This document shows positions 19,821 to 28,315 of a stretch of 64,000 bases of DNA, one piece after another; positions within the stretch are counted from its first letter, which is position 1, and each line of letters opens with the position of its first letter. Source of the stretch: VRUE01 sp963812335. Lineage in GTDB: Bacteria > Actinomycetota > Thermoleophilia > Solirubrobacterales > 70-9. The stretch is from the NCBI GenBank assembly GCA_963812335.1, contig CAWEUU010000005.1, forward strand, positions 62,001 to 126,000, given 5' to 3'. The translations under genes and the position numbers were made by a program. The notes beneath the pieces were generated by a model. The model made no database searches. It was given only the letters and a program-made list of their open reading frames with translations, and was not told where the DNA came from.

Positions 19821-19911
19821 TGAGAGGGGAGGGGGTGTCCCTCGAACCGGCGGATACTCAGAGCGGGCGAAGCCCGCGAGTCGGGGCGAGGGACACCCCC
19901 CTCCCCTCTCA
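19821..19911. repeat. Palindromic element with copy-specific arms (HNH-pheA spacer)
   Basis: Arms at 19821-19844 and 19887-19911 are perfect complements except for one extra C in the right arm (six against five). The 42-nt loop contains the smaller hairpin AGCGGGCGAAGCCCGC. The right arm includes the pheA stop codon. The GGGGGTGTCCC part of the arm also occurs in the second family B element at 39831. Confidence 0.75.
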
Positions 19912-20745
19912 GCCCCGCGGGTACGAGCCGAGGATCCGGACCGACTCGGCCTTTGCCCGCAGCGCCTCCAGCGCGGCTTCCACCGGCTCGTCGTCCAGTG
20001 CCCCTTCGAGGTCGCAGAAGAACATGTAGCGGCCGAGGCCCTGGCGCAGCGGGCGTGACTCGATCCGGCTGAGGTTGACGCCGCGGGACGAGAACTCCTG
20101 CAGCGCCTCGACCAGGGCGCCGGGATGGTCGGCTCCGAGCTCGGAGAAGACCAACGAGGTCCGGTGCGGGCCGCCGCCCTCCGGCTTGGCGTCGGCGGGC
20201 GCGATCCAGACGAAGCGGGTCACGTTGTCGGGGCTGTCCTCGATCCCCTCGCGCAGAACGGTGCAGCCGTAGCGCTCCGCCGCCGCGCGGGCGCCGATCG
20301 CCGCCCAGGGACGCACCGACTCGCCGACCATGCGCACCGCCTCAGCCGTGCTGCTGACGCTCCGTCGTTCGATCCCGGGCAGGTTCTCGCGCAGGAAGCC
20401 GGCGCACTGGGCGAGCGGCTGTGGGTGGGAGAGGATCGCCGCGACCTGATCCAGCCCGACCCCGTCGCGGGCGATCAGGTGCGCGTGGACGCGGAAGTCG
20501 TACTCGCCGGCGATCGTCACCGCCTCGGTGTCGAAGGCGAGCGTGTCGAGCGTGCTCCGTACCGAGCCCTCGATCGAGTTCTCGAAAGGAACCAGCGCCC
20601 GCTCCGCCTCGCCCCGCTCGACCGCCACGATCGCGTCATGAATGGTCGCCGTCCGCAACGCCTCGATATCGGTCCCCGCGGGCGCAGCCTCCCGCAACGC
20701 ATCTTCAGTAAACGTCCCAGCCGGCCCGAGAAATGCAATCTTCAT
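19909..20745 (-). CDS. pheA: Prephenate dehydratase
   Basis: 278 residues from ATG 20745. MKIAFLGPAGTFTEDALREA, ERALVPFENSIEGSV (the S-E/T-x-E type substrate pocket), AAIGARAAAERYG and NVTRFVWI make up the catalytic domain that turns prephenate into phenylpyruvate. A C-terminal ACT domain (SLVFSELGADHPGALVEALQEF, ESRPLRQGLGRYMFFCD) allows feedback by phenylalanine. No chorismate mutase part is present, as in other actinobacteria. Confidence 0.95.
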   Translation of the reverse strand: MKIAFLGPAGTFTEDALREAAPAGTDIEALRTATIHDAIVAVERGEAERALVPFENSIEGSVRSTLDTLAFDTEAVTIAGEYDFRVHAHLIARDGVGLDQVAAILSHPQPLAQCAGFLRENLPGIERRSVSSTAEAVRMVGESVRPWAAIGARAAAERYGCTVLREGIEDSPDNVTRFVWIAPADAKPEGGGPHRTSLVFSELGADHPGALVEALQEFSSRGVNLSRIESRPLRQGLGRYMFFCDLEGALDDEPVEAALEALRAKAESVRILGSYPRG

Positions 20746-20782
20746 CTGACTGGAAGGGTAGGGCTCGGATCAGGCCGGGATA

Positions 20783-20919
20783 GACGCTGGTGGTGGTCCC
20801 GCTGGAGCCTCGCGAAGCGGCGCACCGGCGAGAGACCCTGTGCCGCGAAGCGGCTCCAACATAGTGAGCGGAGCGTCAGCGGAGCGAACCTGGGCTCCAG
20901 CGGGACCACCACCAGCGTC
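20783..20919 (+). repeat. Palindromic element family A, copy 4
   Basis: Perfect 27-nt inverted arms at 20783-20809 and 20893-20919. The plus-strand core starts TCGCGAAGCGGCGCACCGG, includes GCCGCGAAGCGGCTCCAAC and ATAGTGAGCGGAGCG, and nearly repeats the minus-strand core at 6579-6705. It lies between pheA and the next minus-strand gene. Confidence 0.85.
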
Positions 20920-20927
20920 TCGGAGCC

Positions 20928-22022
20928 TCATTCGAACACAACCGTGTAAGTGGCTTCGTTGTTTTCCGCCACTTCCTCGCCCGGCACCGGCTCCGCTTCC
21001 ACTTCCATCGTCGCTTCGCCTTTCGGCGTCGAGGGCAGTGCGATCGTCACCGTTTCTTCCGCCCCGGCTTCGATGCTGCTGATGTCGCCCTGCAGCGTTT
21101 TGCCGTTGACGGTGACCGAGACCGTGACCCCGTTCTCGGTCGATTCGCCCTGGTTCTGCACGGTGACTTCGACTTCGGGCGTTTCTTCGACGATCACGGA
21201 GGTCGTGCCTTCCGGCGTCAGATCGGTGCCGTTGAGCGCGGTGCCGAGCAGGCCCAGGCCGTGCACTCCCGGGGTCGCAGCCGAGCTGGCGCCGCTGACC
21301 GAGCCGAGCGCGTCGGCAACGGCGTTCTCGTCGAGCCATTGCGTGCCGTCGGGCAGGAAGACGCTCTGCGGAACGTCCTCGCCTTCGATCCCGTTTTCGG
21401 CCAGCACCCCGTCGATCTCGGGCCGCACGATCGCCGCGTAGAGCACGTCGGCGGCCATCAGCTTCGCCATCTGATTGGCGATCGCCGCGGTCGCCTTTTT
21501 CGAGCCGACGTCGCCCAGCGCGGTGCTCAGCTTTTCCGCGATCACGGTCATCGCGCTGCCGCGCAGTTCGTAGACGAGTTCCAGGTCTTGCTGTGCGTCG
21601 CTCATATCGCCCGGCGTGTCGAGCGCGTCGACCCGGGCTTCGTAGTTGTCCATCGCGCTGCGGTCGGCGTTGACCTGATCGACGAAGTCGGTGACCGAGA
21701 TCTCACCCGGGTTGGAGAGCTTTTCGAAGAAGGACTTGCTCGTCTGGTCGGTCTCTTCGACGATCTGGGTGACGTTGCCGGCGTAGTCGCTGAGCGCGCG
21801 GTTCTTGCGCGCGTCGAGGCAGCCGCGTACGCCAAGCACGAGCAGGATCAGGGCCAGCAGCCCGGCGCCGAGCGCGAGGCCGCGCCGCAGCAGGATCTGC
21901 TGCCGTTCGGGACGGCGTTGGGGTCGCGGTCGGCGCCCCTGCCCGGATGCCAGGGAATCCTCCAAGTAGCAGGCAGTATGTCGCAGGAGGAAGCGGAATT
22001 GCGGCGAAGTCGAACCATGCAT
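20928..22022 (-). CDS. Membrane-anchored extracytoplasmic protein with CARDB-like C-terminus
   Basis: Up to 364 residues. A basic segment (RRPRPQRRPERQQ, ~30-42) precedes one TM helix (ALGAGLLALILLVLGVRGCL), then a long helical, Asp/Glu-rich domain, and a beta-rich end (VEVTVQNQGESTENGVTVSVTVNG) typical of CARDB/invasin-like adhesion folds. Function unknown. ATG 22022 is the first start and overlaps the divergent kinase start; TTG 21965 is an alternative that would clear this overlap. The kinase next door may signal to it (inference from position). Confidence 0.6.
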   Translation of the reverse strand: MHGSTSPQFRFLLRHTACYLEDSLASGQGRRPRPQRRPERQQILLRRGLALGAGLLALILLVLGVRGCLDARKNRALSDYAGNVTQIVEETDQTSKSFFEKLSNPGEISVTDFVDQVNADRSAMDNYEARVDALDTPGDMSDAQQDLELVYELRGSAMTVIAEKLSTALGDVGSKKATAAIANQMAKLMAADVLYAAIVRPEIDGVLAENGIEGEDVPQSVFLPDGTQWLDENAVADALGSVSGASSAATPGVHGLGLLGTALNGTDLTPEGTTSVIVEETPEVEVTVQNQGESTENGVTVSVTVNGKTLQGDISSIEAGAEETVTIALPSTPKGEATMEVEAEPVPGEEVAENNEATYTVVFE

Positions 22023-22939
22023 TGATCGGTTCTCTCGTCCTCAACCGCTTTCTGATCGAGCGCCGCATCGGCAGCGGTGGCTTCGGCGTCGTCTACGAGG
22101 CCTGGGACGGGCGGCTGGAGCGCACCGTCGCGGTCAAGGCGATCGAGTCGAGCGGGGAGGCCGGGCGGCGGGTGATGCGCGAGGCCCAGGCCGCGGCGCG
22201 GCTCAACCACCCCGGCATCGTCACCCTCTACGAGATGGGGGAGGAGGACGGCAACGCGTTGCTGGTCACCGAGCTGGTCGATGGCTCGACCCTGGCTGAC
22301 CTGGGTCGCGACGACGCGCTCAGCGACCGCGAGGTCGGCGAGATCGGCGCCGACCTCTGCGAGGCGCTCGACCACGCCCACTCGCGCGGCGTCGTCCACC
22401 GCGACATCAAGCCGCAAAACGTGCTCGTCGTCCCCGAGGGCGAGTTCCGCGCCAAGCTGATGGATTTCGGGGTCGCCCGGCTCGCCGACGCCGCCGCGCT
22501 GACCGCGCCGGGTGATGTCGTCGGGACGCTCGCGTACATGGCGCCCGAGCAGGCCGAAGGCCGCGCCGCCGGCCCCGAGGCCGACGTCTACTCGTTGGCG
22601 CTGACCCTGTACGAGTGCTGGAGCGGTGAGAACCCCAACCGCCGCGCGACGCCGGCGGCAACCGCCCGCGCGATCGGCGGCCGTCCCCGCCCGCTGCGCC
22701 GCCTCCGCCCCGACCTTCCCCGTGAGCTCAGCGAGACAATCGACGCGGCCCTGCAGGCGCGACCCGCGCGGCGGCCACAACTGGAAGAGCTGGGTGGCTC
22801 GATCGAGGACTCGCTCGGGCAGCTCGCAGACGAGGTGCCCGAGTCGCGCGCTCCCTTCGGGCTGCGGGCCGGCGCCCTGGGAGCCGCCGCCGCGCTCGGC
22901 GCCTGGCTCGCGATCGGCCACGGCACCTTCATCCCCTAG
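22022..22939 (+). CDS. Serine/threonine protein kinase (Hanks type), short
   Basis: About 305 residues if TTG 22022 is used; the frame is also open from an ATG at 21947. Glycine loop RRIGSGGFGVVYEAWD, catalytic VAVKAIE lysine, HRDIKPQNVLV, DFG in LMDFGVARL, activation-loop end GTLAYMAPEQAEGR. One C-terminal TM helix (GALGAAAALGAWLAIGHG) anchors it, with almost no outside domain. It precedes fhaA by 25 nt and probably phosphorylates FHA-domain partners. Confidence 0.85.
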   Translation: MIGSLVLNRFLIERRIGSGGFGVVYEAWDGRLERTVAVKAIESSGEAGRRVMREAQAAARLNHPGIVTLYEMGEEDGNALLVTELVDGSTLADLGRDDALSDREVGEIGADLCEALDHAHSRGVVHRDIKPQNVLVVPEGEFRAKLMDFGVARLADAAALTAPGDVVGTLAYMAPEQAEGRAAGPEADVYSLALTLYECWSGENPNRRATPAATARAIGGRPRPLRRLRPDLPRELSETIDAALQARPARRPQLEELGGSIEDSLGQLADEVPESRAPFGLRAGALGAAAALGAWLAIGHGTFIP

Positions 22940-22952
22940 GCCACTCGACCTC

Positions 22953-22958
22953 TAGGAT
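22953..22958 (+). promoter_or_regulatory. -10 hexamer (TAGGAT) six bases before the ATC start of fhaA
   Basis: TAGGAT fits TANNNT and has the leaderless spacing of six bases to the ATC codon at 22965. The first three bases are also the in-frame TAG that closes the frame upstream. Confidence 0.45.
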
Positions 22959-22964
22959 TTCCCG

Positions 22965-23738
22965 ATCAGCGTCCTACGCAGCCTCGAGAGTCGGATCGAA
23001 GGCCTCGTCGAGGGGGTGTTCAGCCGCGCCTTCAGCTCGGAGGTGCAGCCGGTCGAGCTCGCCCGCAAACTGGCCAAGGAGATGGACTCGCACAAGACCG
23101 CCGGCGTCGCCCGTGTCTACGTGCCCAACGAGTACACGGTCTACCTCTCGGAAAAGGACCGCAGCCGGCTCGAAGGCTACGAGCGCTCGTTGGAACAGGA
23201 GCTCTCCGGATACCTGCTCGAGCACGCACGGCGGCGCAGCTACGACCTGCTCACCCGACCGACCGTCTCCTTCGAGACCGACGAGCGCCTGCGGCTGGGC
23301 GAGTTCGGGATCCAGCCGCGCATGGTCAAGCCTCCGGCCCACGAGGGTGAGGCGCCGCGGCAGGGGGAGGAGGGCCACACGATGGTCTACTCGGCGGTCC
23401 GCGACGCGCCGCTGCGTGAGCAGTCGCCGCCCCGCTCGAGCCGCCCCGCGCCGCAGCCGCGCGGGGTCGTGGTCGTCGATGACCGGCGCTACGTGCTCGA
23501 CTCCACCCGTTCGACGATCGGCCGCTCGCGCGATGCCGACTGCGTCCTGCGCGACCCCAATGTCTCCCGCCACCACGCCGAGCTGCGGCGCTCGCCGGAC
23601 GGGGCGTGGACGATCGCCGACCTCGGCTCGACCAACGGGATCAAGGTCAACGGCCGCCGCGTCGGCTCGACCCGGCTCAAGGCGGGCGACGAGGTCACAA
23701 TCGGCACGACCACCTTCAGGTTCGATATCGAGCCATGA
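22965..23738 (+). CDS. fhaA: FHA-domain protein FhaA (DUF3662 + FHA), probable ATC start
   Basis: The family N-terminus (here ISVLRSLESRIEGLVEGVF) is in frame between a TAG at 22953 and the first standard start, GTG 23016. No ATG, GTG, TTG or CTG lies in between, so the most likely start is ATC 22965, six bases after a -10 box. GTG 23016 would delete 17 conserved residues. The DUF3662 domain (EVQPVELARKLAKEMD...) is followed by a C-terminal FHA domain with STIGRSRDADCVL, VSRHHAEL and STNGIKVNG. FhaA binds phosphothreonines, for example on MviN/kinases in mycobacteria. Confidence 0.8.
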   Translation: MSVLRSLESRIEGLVEGVFSRAFSSEVQPVELARKLAKEMDSHKTAGVARVYVPNEYTVYLSEKDRSRLEGYERSLEQELSGYLLEHARRRSYDLLTRPTVSFETDERLRLGEFGIQPRMVKPPAHEGEAPRQGEEGHTMVYSAVRDAPLREQSPPRSSRPAPQPRGVVVVDDRRYVLDSTRSTIGRSRDADCVLRDPNVSRHHAELRRSPDGAWTIADLGSTNGIKVNGRRVGSTRLKAGDEVTIGTTTFRFDIEP

Positions 23739-23744
23739 AGGCGC

Positions 23745-23868
23745 CCAGCGCCCTAATGACGCGGGCCAGGCAGCGCTGGGCAAGGACGCAAGTGAGCCCA
23801 ATGGTGGTTCCATTGGGTGAACGAGGACACTGCCCAGCGGTGATCTGGACCCGTCATTAGGGTGCTGG
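23745..23868. repeat. Long imperfect palindrome between fhaA and fhaB
   Basis: CCAGCGCCCTAATGAC at 23745-23760 pairs imperfectly with the segment ending at 23868, and CGCTGGGCA with TGCCCAGCG, giving a ~37-bp arm with about seven mismatches. The loop contains a perfect 8-bp hairpin, CCCAATGG/CCATTGGG (23798-23819 region). The right arm includes the fhaB -10 box. No core sequence is shared with families A to D. Confidence 0.65.
23858..23863 (+). promoter_or_regulatory. -10 hexamer of a leaderless promoter for fhaB (TAGGGT)
   Basis: TAGGGT ends six bases before GTG 23870, the same geometry as at 1957 and 40146. Confidence 0.5.
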
Positions 23869-23869
23869 C

Positions 23870-24340
23870 GTGGATTACGACCCGATCAGCGTGGCTTTGA
23901 AGTTCGGCTTTCTGGCCGTCCTCTACCTCTTCCTGCTCTGGATCGCGCGCAGCGCGCTCAAGGATCTGCGCGGCACGGTCGCGCCCGCGCCGGACGCGAC
24001 CGGCTTCCACCCGGTGCCCTCCTACGACACCGCGGCGGGGGGCGACGCCTGGCTGGTCGCGCAGCGCGGCGGCGGGCTTGGCGAAGGCGAGCGCTTCGAC
24101 CTGATCGGCGGGCTCTCGATCGGGCGCTCGCAGGAGGCCGACGTGCGGATCGACGACCGCTACGCCTCAGGCCTGCATGCGAGGATCTTCTCGCGCGACG
24201 GGCGCGCCTACGTCGAAGACATGAGCTCGACCAACGGCACCCTGCTCAACGACGCTTCCCTGCACGGCGAGGCGGAGCTGGTCGACGGCGACGTCGTGCG
24301 GATCGGCGATACCGAGTTCAGATTCGAGGCCGGAGGTTAG
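23870..24340 (+). CDS. fhaB: FHA-domain membrane protein FhaB/FipA-like
   Basis: 156 residues from GTG 23870. An N-terminal TM helix (VALKFGFLAVLYLFLLWIARSAL, ~8-30) is followed by a linker and an FHA domain: LSIGRSQEADVRIDD, SGLHARIF, MSSTNGTLLND. In actinobacteria this gene sits between fhaA and the phosphatase pstP and links kinase signalling to RodA/PBP cell-wall synthesis. The following gene starts at 24342, one base after its stop. Confidence 0.9.
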   Translation: MDYDPISVALKFGFLAVLYLFLLWIARSALKDLRGTVAPAPDATGFHPVPSYDTAAGGDAWLVAQRGGGLGEGERFDLIGGLSIGRSQEADVRIDDRYASGLHARIFSRDGRAYVEDMSSTNGTLLNDASLHGEAELVDGDVVRIGDTEFRFEAGG

Positions 24341-24341
24341 G

Positions 24342-25520
24342 GTGCTGCGCGTCGACGACCAGGCCTTCCGCACCGACACCGGGCGGCAGCGCAGCGAGAA
24401 CGAGGACTCGCTCTTCGTGCGCGCGCCGATCTTCGTCGTCGCCGATGGCATGGGCGGCGCCCAGGCCGGCGAGGTTGCTTCCAAGACCGCCGCCGACGCC
24501 TTCGACCGCGACCTTCCCGAGGCGCCCTCCGCGCAGTTCCTGCGGGAGACGATCGAGAACGCCAACCGCAGCATCCATGAGCTGGCGCGTGCCGATCCGT
24601 CCAAGGCGGGGATGGGGACGACGATCACGGCGGCGATCGTCGAGGCGCAAAAGGAAGAGGTCGGGATCGGCCACGTCGGCGACAGCCGCGCCTACCGACT
24701 GCGCCGCGGCAAGCTCGAGCGGCTGACCCGCGACCACTCGCTGGTCGAGGAGATGCGGCGCAAGGGGCAGATCACCGATGCGCAGGCGGAGGAGCACCCG
24801 CAGCGCTCGATCATCACCCGCGCGCTGGGGCCCGAGCCCGAGGTCGAGGTCGACGTGCAGACCGTGCCGGCGGCCCCCGGCGATGTCTTCCTGCTCTGCT
24901 CCGACGGACTGACGACGATGGTCAACGAGGAGCGCATCGCCTCGGTCCTCTCCGCGACCACCTCGATGCGCGAGGCCGTGCGCACGCTGGTCGACGAGGC
25001 CAACGCGGCCGGCGGCCGCGACAACATCACGGCGCTCGCATTCCGCCTCGGCGATGCCACCGCTCCGCTCGGGGAGCGGCCCGAGGACGCGACGCTGGTC
25101 GGCGTTGCGGCCGAGGAGGGCGGGCTGACGGCGACCGAGGTGCGCCGCCGCGCCGCCGCCGAGGCAGCGCGCGAACGGCGCGACCGGCCCACCGCGAAGC
25201 CCCGCCGACGGCTGCGCACGGCGGCGAAGGCGCTCGCGGCGATCGCGATCCTCGCCGCAGTGGCCCTCGGCGCCTGGTACGGCAACCGCCAGGTCTGGTT
25301 CCTCGGCAGCGACGACAGCGGCCGTGTCTCGCTCTACCGCGGCTTGCCCTACGAACTTCCCTTCGGCGTCCAGCTCTACAGCGAGCGCTACGCCAGCCCG
25401 GTCCAGGCCGATGCGCTCTCGCGCAAGCGCCGCGAAGCGGCCACCGACCACGAGATCCGCTCGCGCGCCGACGCCGTCTCGCTGATCGAAGACATCGAAC
25501 GCAGCCAGGGAGTGCCTTGA
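24342..25520 (+). CDS. pstP: PP2C-family Ser/Thr protein phosphatase (PstP-like)
   Basis: 392 residues from GTG 24342. TDTGRQRSENEDSLFV, FVVADGMGGAQAGEVAS, GHVGDSRAYRLR, LLCSDGLT and GGRDNITAL supply the metal-binding aspartates of PP2C. A basic stretch then one TM helix (AAKALAAIAILAAVALGAWYG, ~305-325) leads to a short outside domain (FLGSDDSGRVSLYRGLPYEL). It reverses phosphorylation by PknB. Its stop overlaps the TTG start of rodA. Confidence 0.93.
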   Translation: MLRVDDQAFRTDTGRQRSENEDSLFVRAPIFVVADGMGGAQAGEVASKTAADAFDRDLPEAPSAQFLRETIENANRSIHELARADPSKAGMGTTITAAIVEAQKEEVGIGHVGDSRAYRLRRGKLERLTRDHSLVEEMRRKGQITDAQAEEHPQRSIITRALGPEPEVEVDVQTVPAAPGDVFLLCSDGLTTMVNEERIASVLSATTSMREAVRTLVDEANAAGGRDNITALAFRLGDATAPLGERPEDATLVGVAAEEGGLTATEVRRRAAAEAARERRDRPTAKPRRRLRTAAKALAAIAILAAVALGAWYGNRQVWFLGSDDSGRVSLYRGLPYELPFGVQLYSERYASPVQADALSRKRREAATDHEIRSRADAVSLIEDIERSQGVP

Positions 25521-26845
25521 GGTCGGCGCGGAACCGGGAGCTATTCGCTCTCGTCCCGGTGGCGCTCCTGCTCAGCGCCGGCTTCGCCGCCGTCTTCGCC
25601 CAGGAGAACACCCGGCTCGGCGACGCCAGCCTGGTCTATGGCGCCTACTTCTTCGCGATCTGCCTCGCCACGCACGTCTATCTACGCCTGCGCCTACCCG
25701 ACGCAGACCCCTACCTCTTCCCGCTGGTCGCCCTGCTGACCGCCTTCGGTCTGGTGATGATCTACCGCATCGACGCGGGCCTCGCCCGCGACCAGGCCAA
25801 CTGGTTCGTGCTCGGTCTCGTCCTCTTCGCGGCGACGATCCACTTTCTGCGCGACTACGACGTGCTCGAGCGCTACCGCTACACGATCGCCGGCGCCGGC
25901 CTGCTCTTGCTCCTGGCGCCGCGCCTGCCCGGGATCGGCCAGCAGGTCAACGGCGCCTACCTCGGGGTCAAGCTCGGCCCGCTCGCATTCCAGCCGGCCG
26001 AGTTCGCGAAGATCTGCATCGTCGTCTTCCTCGCCAGCTACCTGCGTGAGCACCGAGAGGTGCTGATCGTCGGCGCGCGGCGGATCCTCGGTGTGACCCT
26101 GCCGCCGCTCAAGCACCTCGGGCCGCTGCTGGTCGTCTGGGGGGCCTCGATGTTCATGCTCGTCTTCATTCGCGACCTGGGCAGTTCGCTGATGTTCTTC
26201 GCCGCCTTCCTCGCGCTGCTCTACGTCGCCACCGGGCGGCTCTCCTTCGTCGTCATCGGCATGGGAATGTTCCTGGTCGGCGCCTGGTTCTTCGCCTCAA
26301 CCGTCCCCCACGTGCACGACCGGGTCGAGATCTGGCTCGACCCCTACAGCGATCCGGGGGAAACCGGGTACCAGATCCTGCAGTCGATCTTCGCCCAGGC
26401 CGACGGCGGCATCTTCGGCACGGGCTTCGGCCAGTCGCTGATTACGATCCCCGGAACCAACGACGCCCTGCTGCCGGCGGCGCAGACCGACACGATCTAC
26501 TCGCTGATCGTCAACGAGGTCGGCCTCTTCGGCGCCTGTGGCGTGGTCCTGATCTACCTGATGATCGCGGCGCGCGGCTTCAAGATCGCGCTGCTTGCCG
26601 ACGACGGCTTCTCGAAGCTTCTGGCAACCGGGTTGACCGCGGTCTTCGCATTCCAGGCCTTCGTGATCATCGGCGGCGTCACCCGGGTGATCCCGCTGAC
26701 CGGCGTCACCCTGCCCTTCATCAGCTACGGCGGCAGCTCGATCGTCGCCAACTTCGTCCTGCTCGCGCTGCTGTTGCTGATCTCCGACCGCGCGCGCCGC
26801 GAGGCGAAGGCGCCGCGCGGCGCCTTCGCCCTGGAGGGGAGCTGA
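25517..26845 (+). CDS. rodA: FtsW/RodA/SpoVE-family peptidoglycan glycosyltransferase
   Basis: 442 residues from TTG 25517 in a 4-nt overlap with pstP. About twelve hydrophobic segments. SEDS-family marks: LGPLAFQPAEFAKICIVVFLASYL, FIRDLGSSLMFFAAF (with catalytic Asp), and the C-terminal RVIPLTGVTLPFISYGGSSIVANF. RodA polymerises lipid II together with the class B PBP encoded next. Confidence 0.95.
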   Translation: MRSARNRELFALVPVALLLSAGFAAVFAQENTRLGDASLVYGAYFFAICLATHVYLRLRLPDADPYLFPLVALLTAFGLVMIYRIDAGLARDQANWFVLGLVLFAATIHFLRDYDVLERYRYTIAGAGLLLLLAPRLPGIGQQVNGAYLGVKLGPLAFQPAEFAKICIVVFLASYLREHREVLIVGARRILGVTLPPLKHLGPLLVVWGASMFMLVFIRDLGSSLMFFAAFLALLYVATGRLSFVVIGMGMFLVGAWFFASTVPHVHDRVEIWLDPYSDPGETGYQILQSIFAQADGGIFGTGFGQSLITIPGTNDALLPAAQTDTIYSLIVNEVGLFGACGVVLIYLMIAARGFKIALLADDGFSKLLATGLTAVFAFQAFVIIGGVTRVIPLTGVTLPFISYGGSSIVANFVLLALLLLISDRARREAKAPRGAFALEGS

Positions 26846-26849
26846 CCCG

Positions 26850-28313
26850 GTGAACCGCCAGATCGTCCAGCTCTTCGGCCTCACCGTCATCCTCTTCGCG
26901 ATCCTGATCGCGTTCACCTCGTGGTGGTCGGTCTTCGACGCGCAGGCGCTGAAGGACAAGACGGTCAACGCGCGTCCACTGCTTGAGCAGCAGAAGATCA
27001 AGCGAGGCCGCATCCTCGCCGCCGACGGAACCGTGCTCGCCCGCTCGGTGCCAAAGGGGAGTGGCGAGGCGCTGCGCTACGTGCGCCGCTACCCGGACGG
27101 GACGCTGTACGGGCACCCGATCGGCTACAGCTTCGCGCGCCAGGGGGACAGCGAGTTCGAGAAGTTCCACAACGACGAGCTCGTCGGCGAGGGCTCGGAG
27201 TTCAGCTCGATCCTCGACGAGCTGCGCGGCCGCGACCAGGAGGGCAACGACGTCGTCACCAATATCGACGCCGAGGCGCAGCGGGTGGCGCTGGCCGACC
27301 TCGAAGCGGCCGGCTTCGGCGCCGTGGTCGCGCTCGAGCCGCGCAGCGGCCGCGTGCTGGTGATGGCCTCGAATCCGGCCTACGACCCCAACCGGGTCCC
27401 GTTCGAACTCTCCGAGCTGAACGCGAACGAGCTGGAAGCGCCGCTGCTCAACCGCGCCACCCAGGGCCAGTATCCGCCGGGCTCGACCTTCAAGGTCGTC
27501 ACCGCTGCGGCGGGCCTCGACAGCGGCGCGATCACGCCCGAGACGACGATCGACGCGCCGGGCACGATCGAGGTTCAGGGGCAGCCGCTCTCCAACGACT
27601 TCGACCAGGACTTCGGCTCGATCGCGCTCGACACGGCGCTGACCAACTCGGTCAACACCTGGTTCGCACAGCTCGGCGAGCAGCTCGGCACCGGGACGCT
27701 GTTCGAGTACATGGACGCCTTCGGCTTCGGCTCGACTCCGGCGATCGATTTGCCCTCAAGCCAGGTCTACAAGAGCGGCGTCTTCGCCGACGGCGAGCTG
27801 CTCGGGCGCAACGACCCGGTCGACATCGCCCGCGTCGCCTTCGGCCAGGAGCGACTGGCGGTGACGCCGTTGCAGATGGCCGAGGTCGCGGCCGCGGTCG
27901 CCAACGACGGCGAGCTGATGAAGCCGCAGATCTGGAGCCGCGTGGTCGACCCCGACGGCCGTGTCACCGACCGCCTCGATCCCTCCCGCTACAGCCGGCC
28001 GATCGACGAGCAGACGGCGGCCGAGCTGACCACGGCGATGGAAGGCGTGGTCGCCGAAGGGACCGGGACCAACGCGGCGATCCCGGGCGTGCCGGTCGCC
28101 GGCAAGACGGGCACCGCGGAAACGCCGTTCAACGACACCTGCGGCGGCGGCAGCGCAGAGAACCAGGCCTGGTTCATCGGCTTCGCGCCGGCCGACGACC
28201 CGCAGGTAGCGATCGCGGCGACGGTCGAGTGCACGACCGCCTTCGGCGGCGACATCGCGGCGCCGATCTTTCGCGACGTGGCCGAAACGATCATCGACAA
28301 CGAGGGGAGCTGA
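26850..28313 (+). CDS. pbpA: Class B penicillin-binding protein (PbpA-like transpeptidase)
   Basis: 487 residues from GTG 26850. One N-terminal TM helix (LFGLTVILFAILIAFTSWW), a dimerisation domain with KRGRILAADGTVLA, then the transpeptidase: catalytic serine in YPPGSTFKVVTA (~215), SVN in TNSVNTWFAQLG and KTG in VAGKTGTAETP (~418). It cross-links peptidoglycan together with RodA. Start spacing is 4 nt after rodA. Confidence 0.95.
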   Translation: MNRQIVQLFGLTVILFAILIAFTSWWSVFDAQALKDKTVNARPLLEQQKIKRGRILAADGTVLARSVPKGSGEALRYVRRYPDGTLYGHPIGYSFARQGDSEFEKFHNDELVGEGSEFSSILDELRGRDQEGNDVVTNIDAEAQRVALADLEAAGFGAVVALEPRSGRVLVMASNPAYDPNRVPFELSELNANELEAPLLNRATQGQYPPGSTFKVVTAAAGLDSGAITPETTIDAPGTIEVQGQPLSNDFDQDFGSIALDTALTNSVNTWFAQLGEQLGTGTLFEYMDAFGFGSTPAIDLPSSQVYKSGVFADGELLGRNDPVDIARVAFGQERLAVTPLQMAEVAAAVANDGELMKPQIWSRVVDPDGRVTDRLDPSRYSRPIDEQTAAELTTAMEGVVAEGTGTNAAIPGVPVAGKTGTAETPFNDTCGGGSAENQAWFIGFAPADDPQVAIAATVECTTAFGGDIAAPIFRDVAETIIDNEGS

Positions 28314-28315
28314 CA

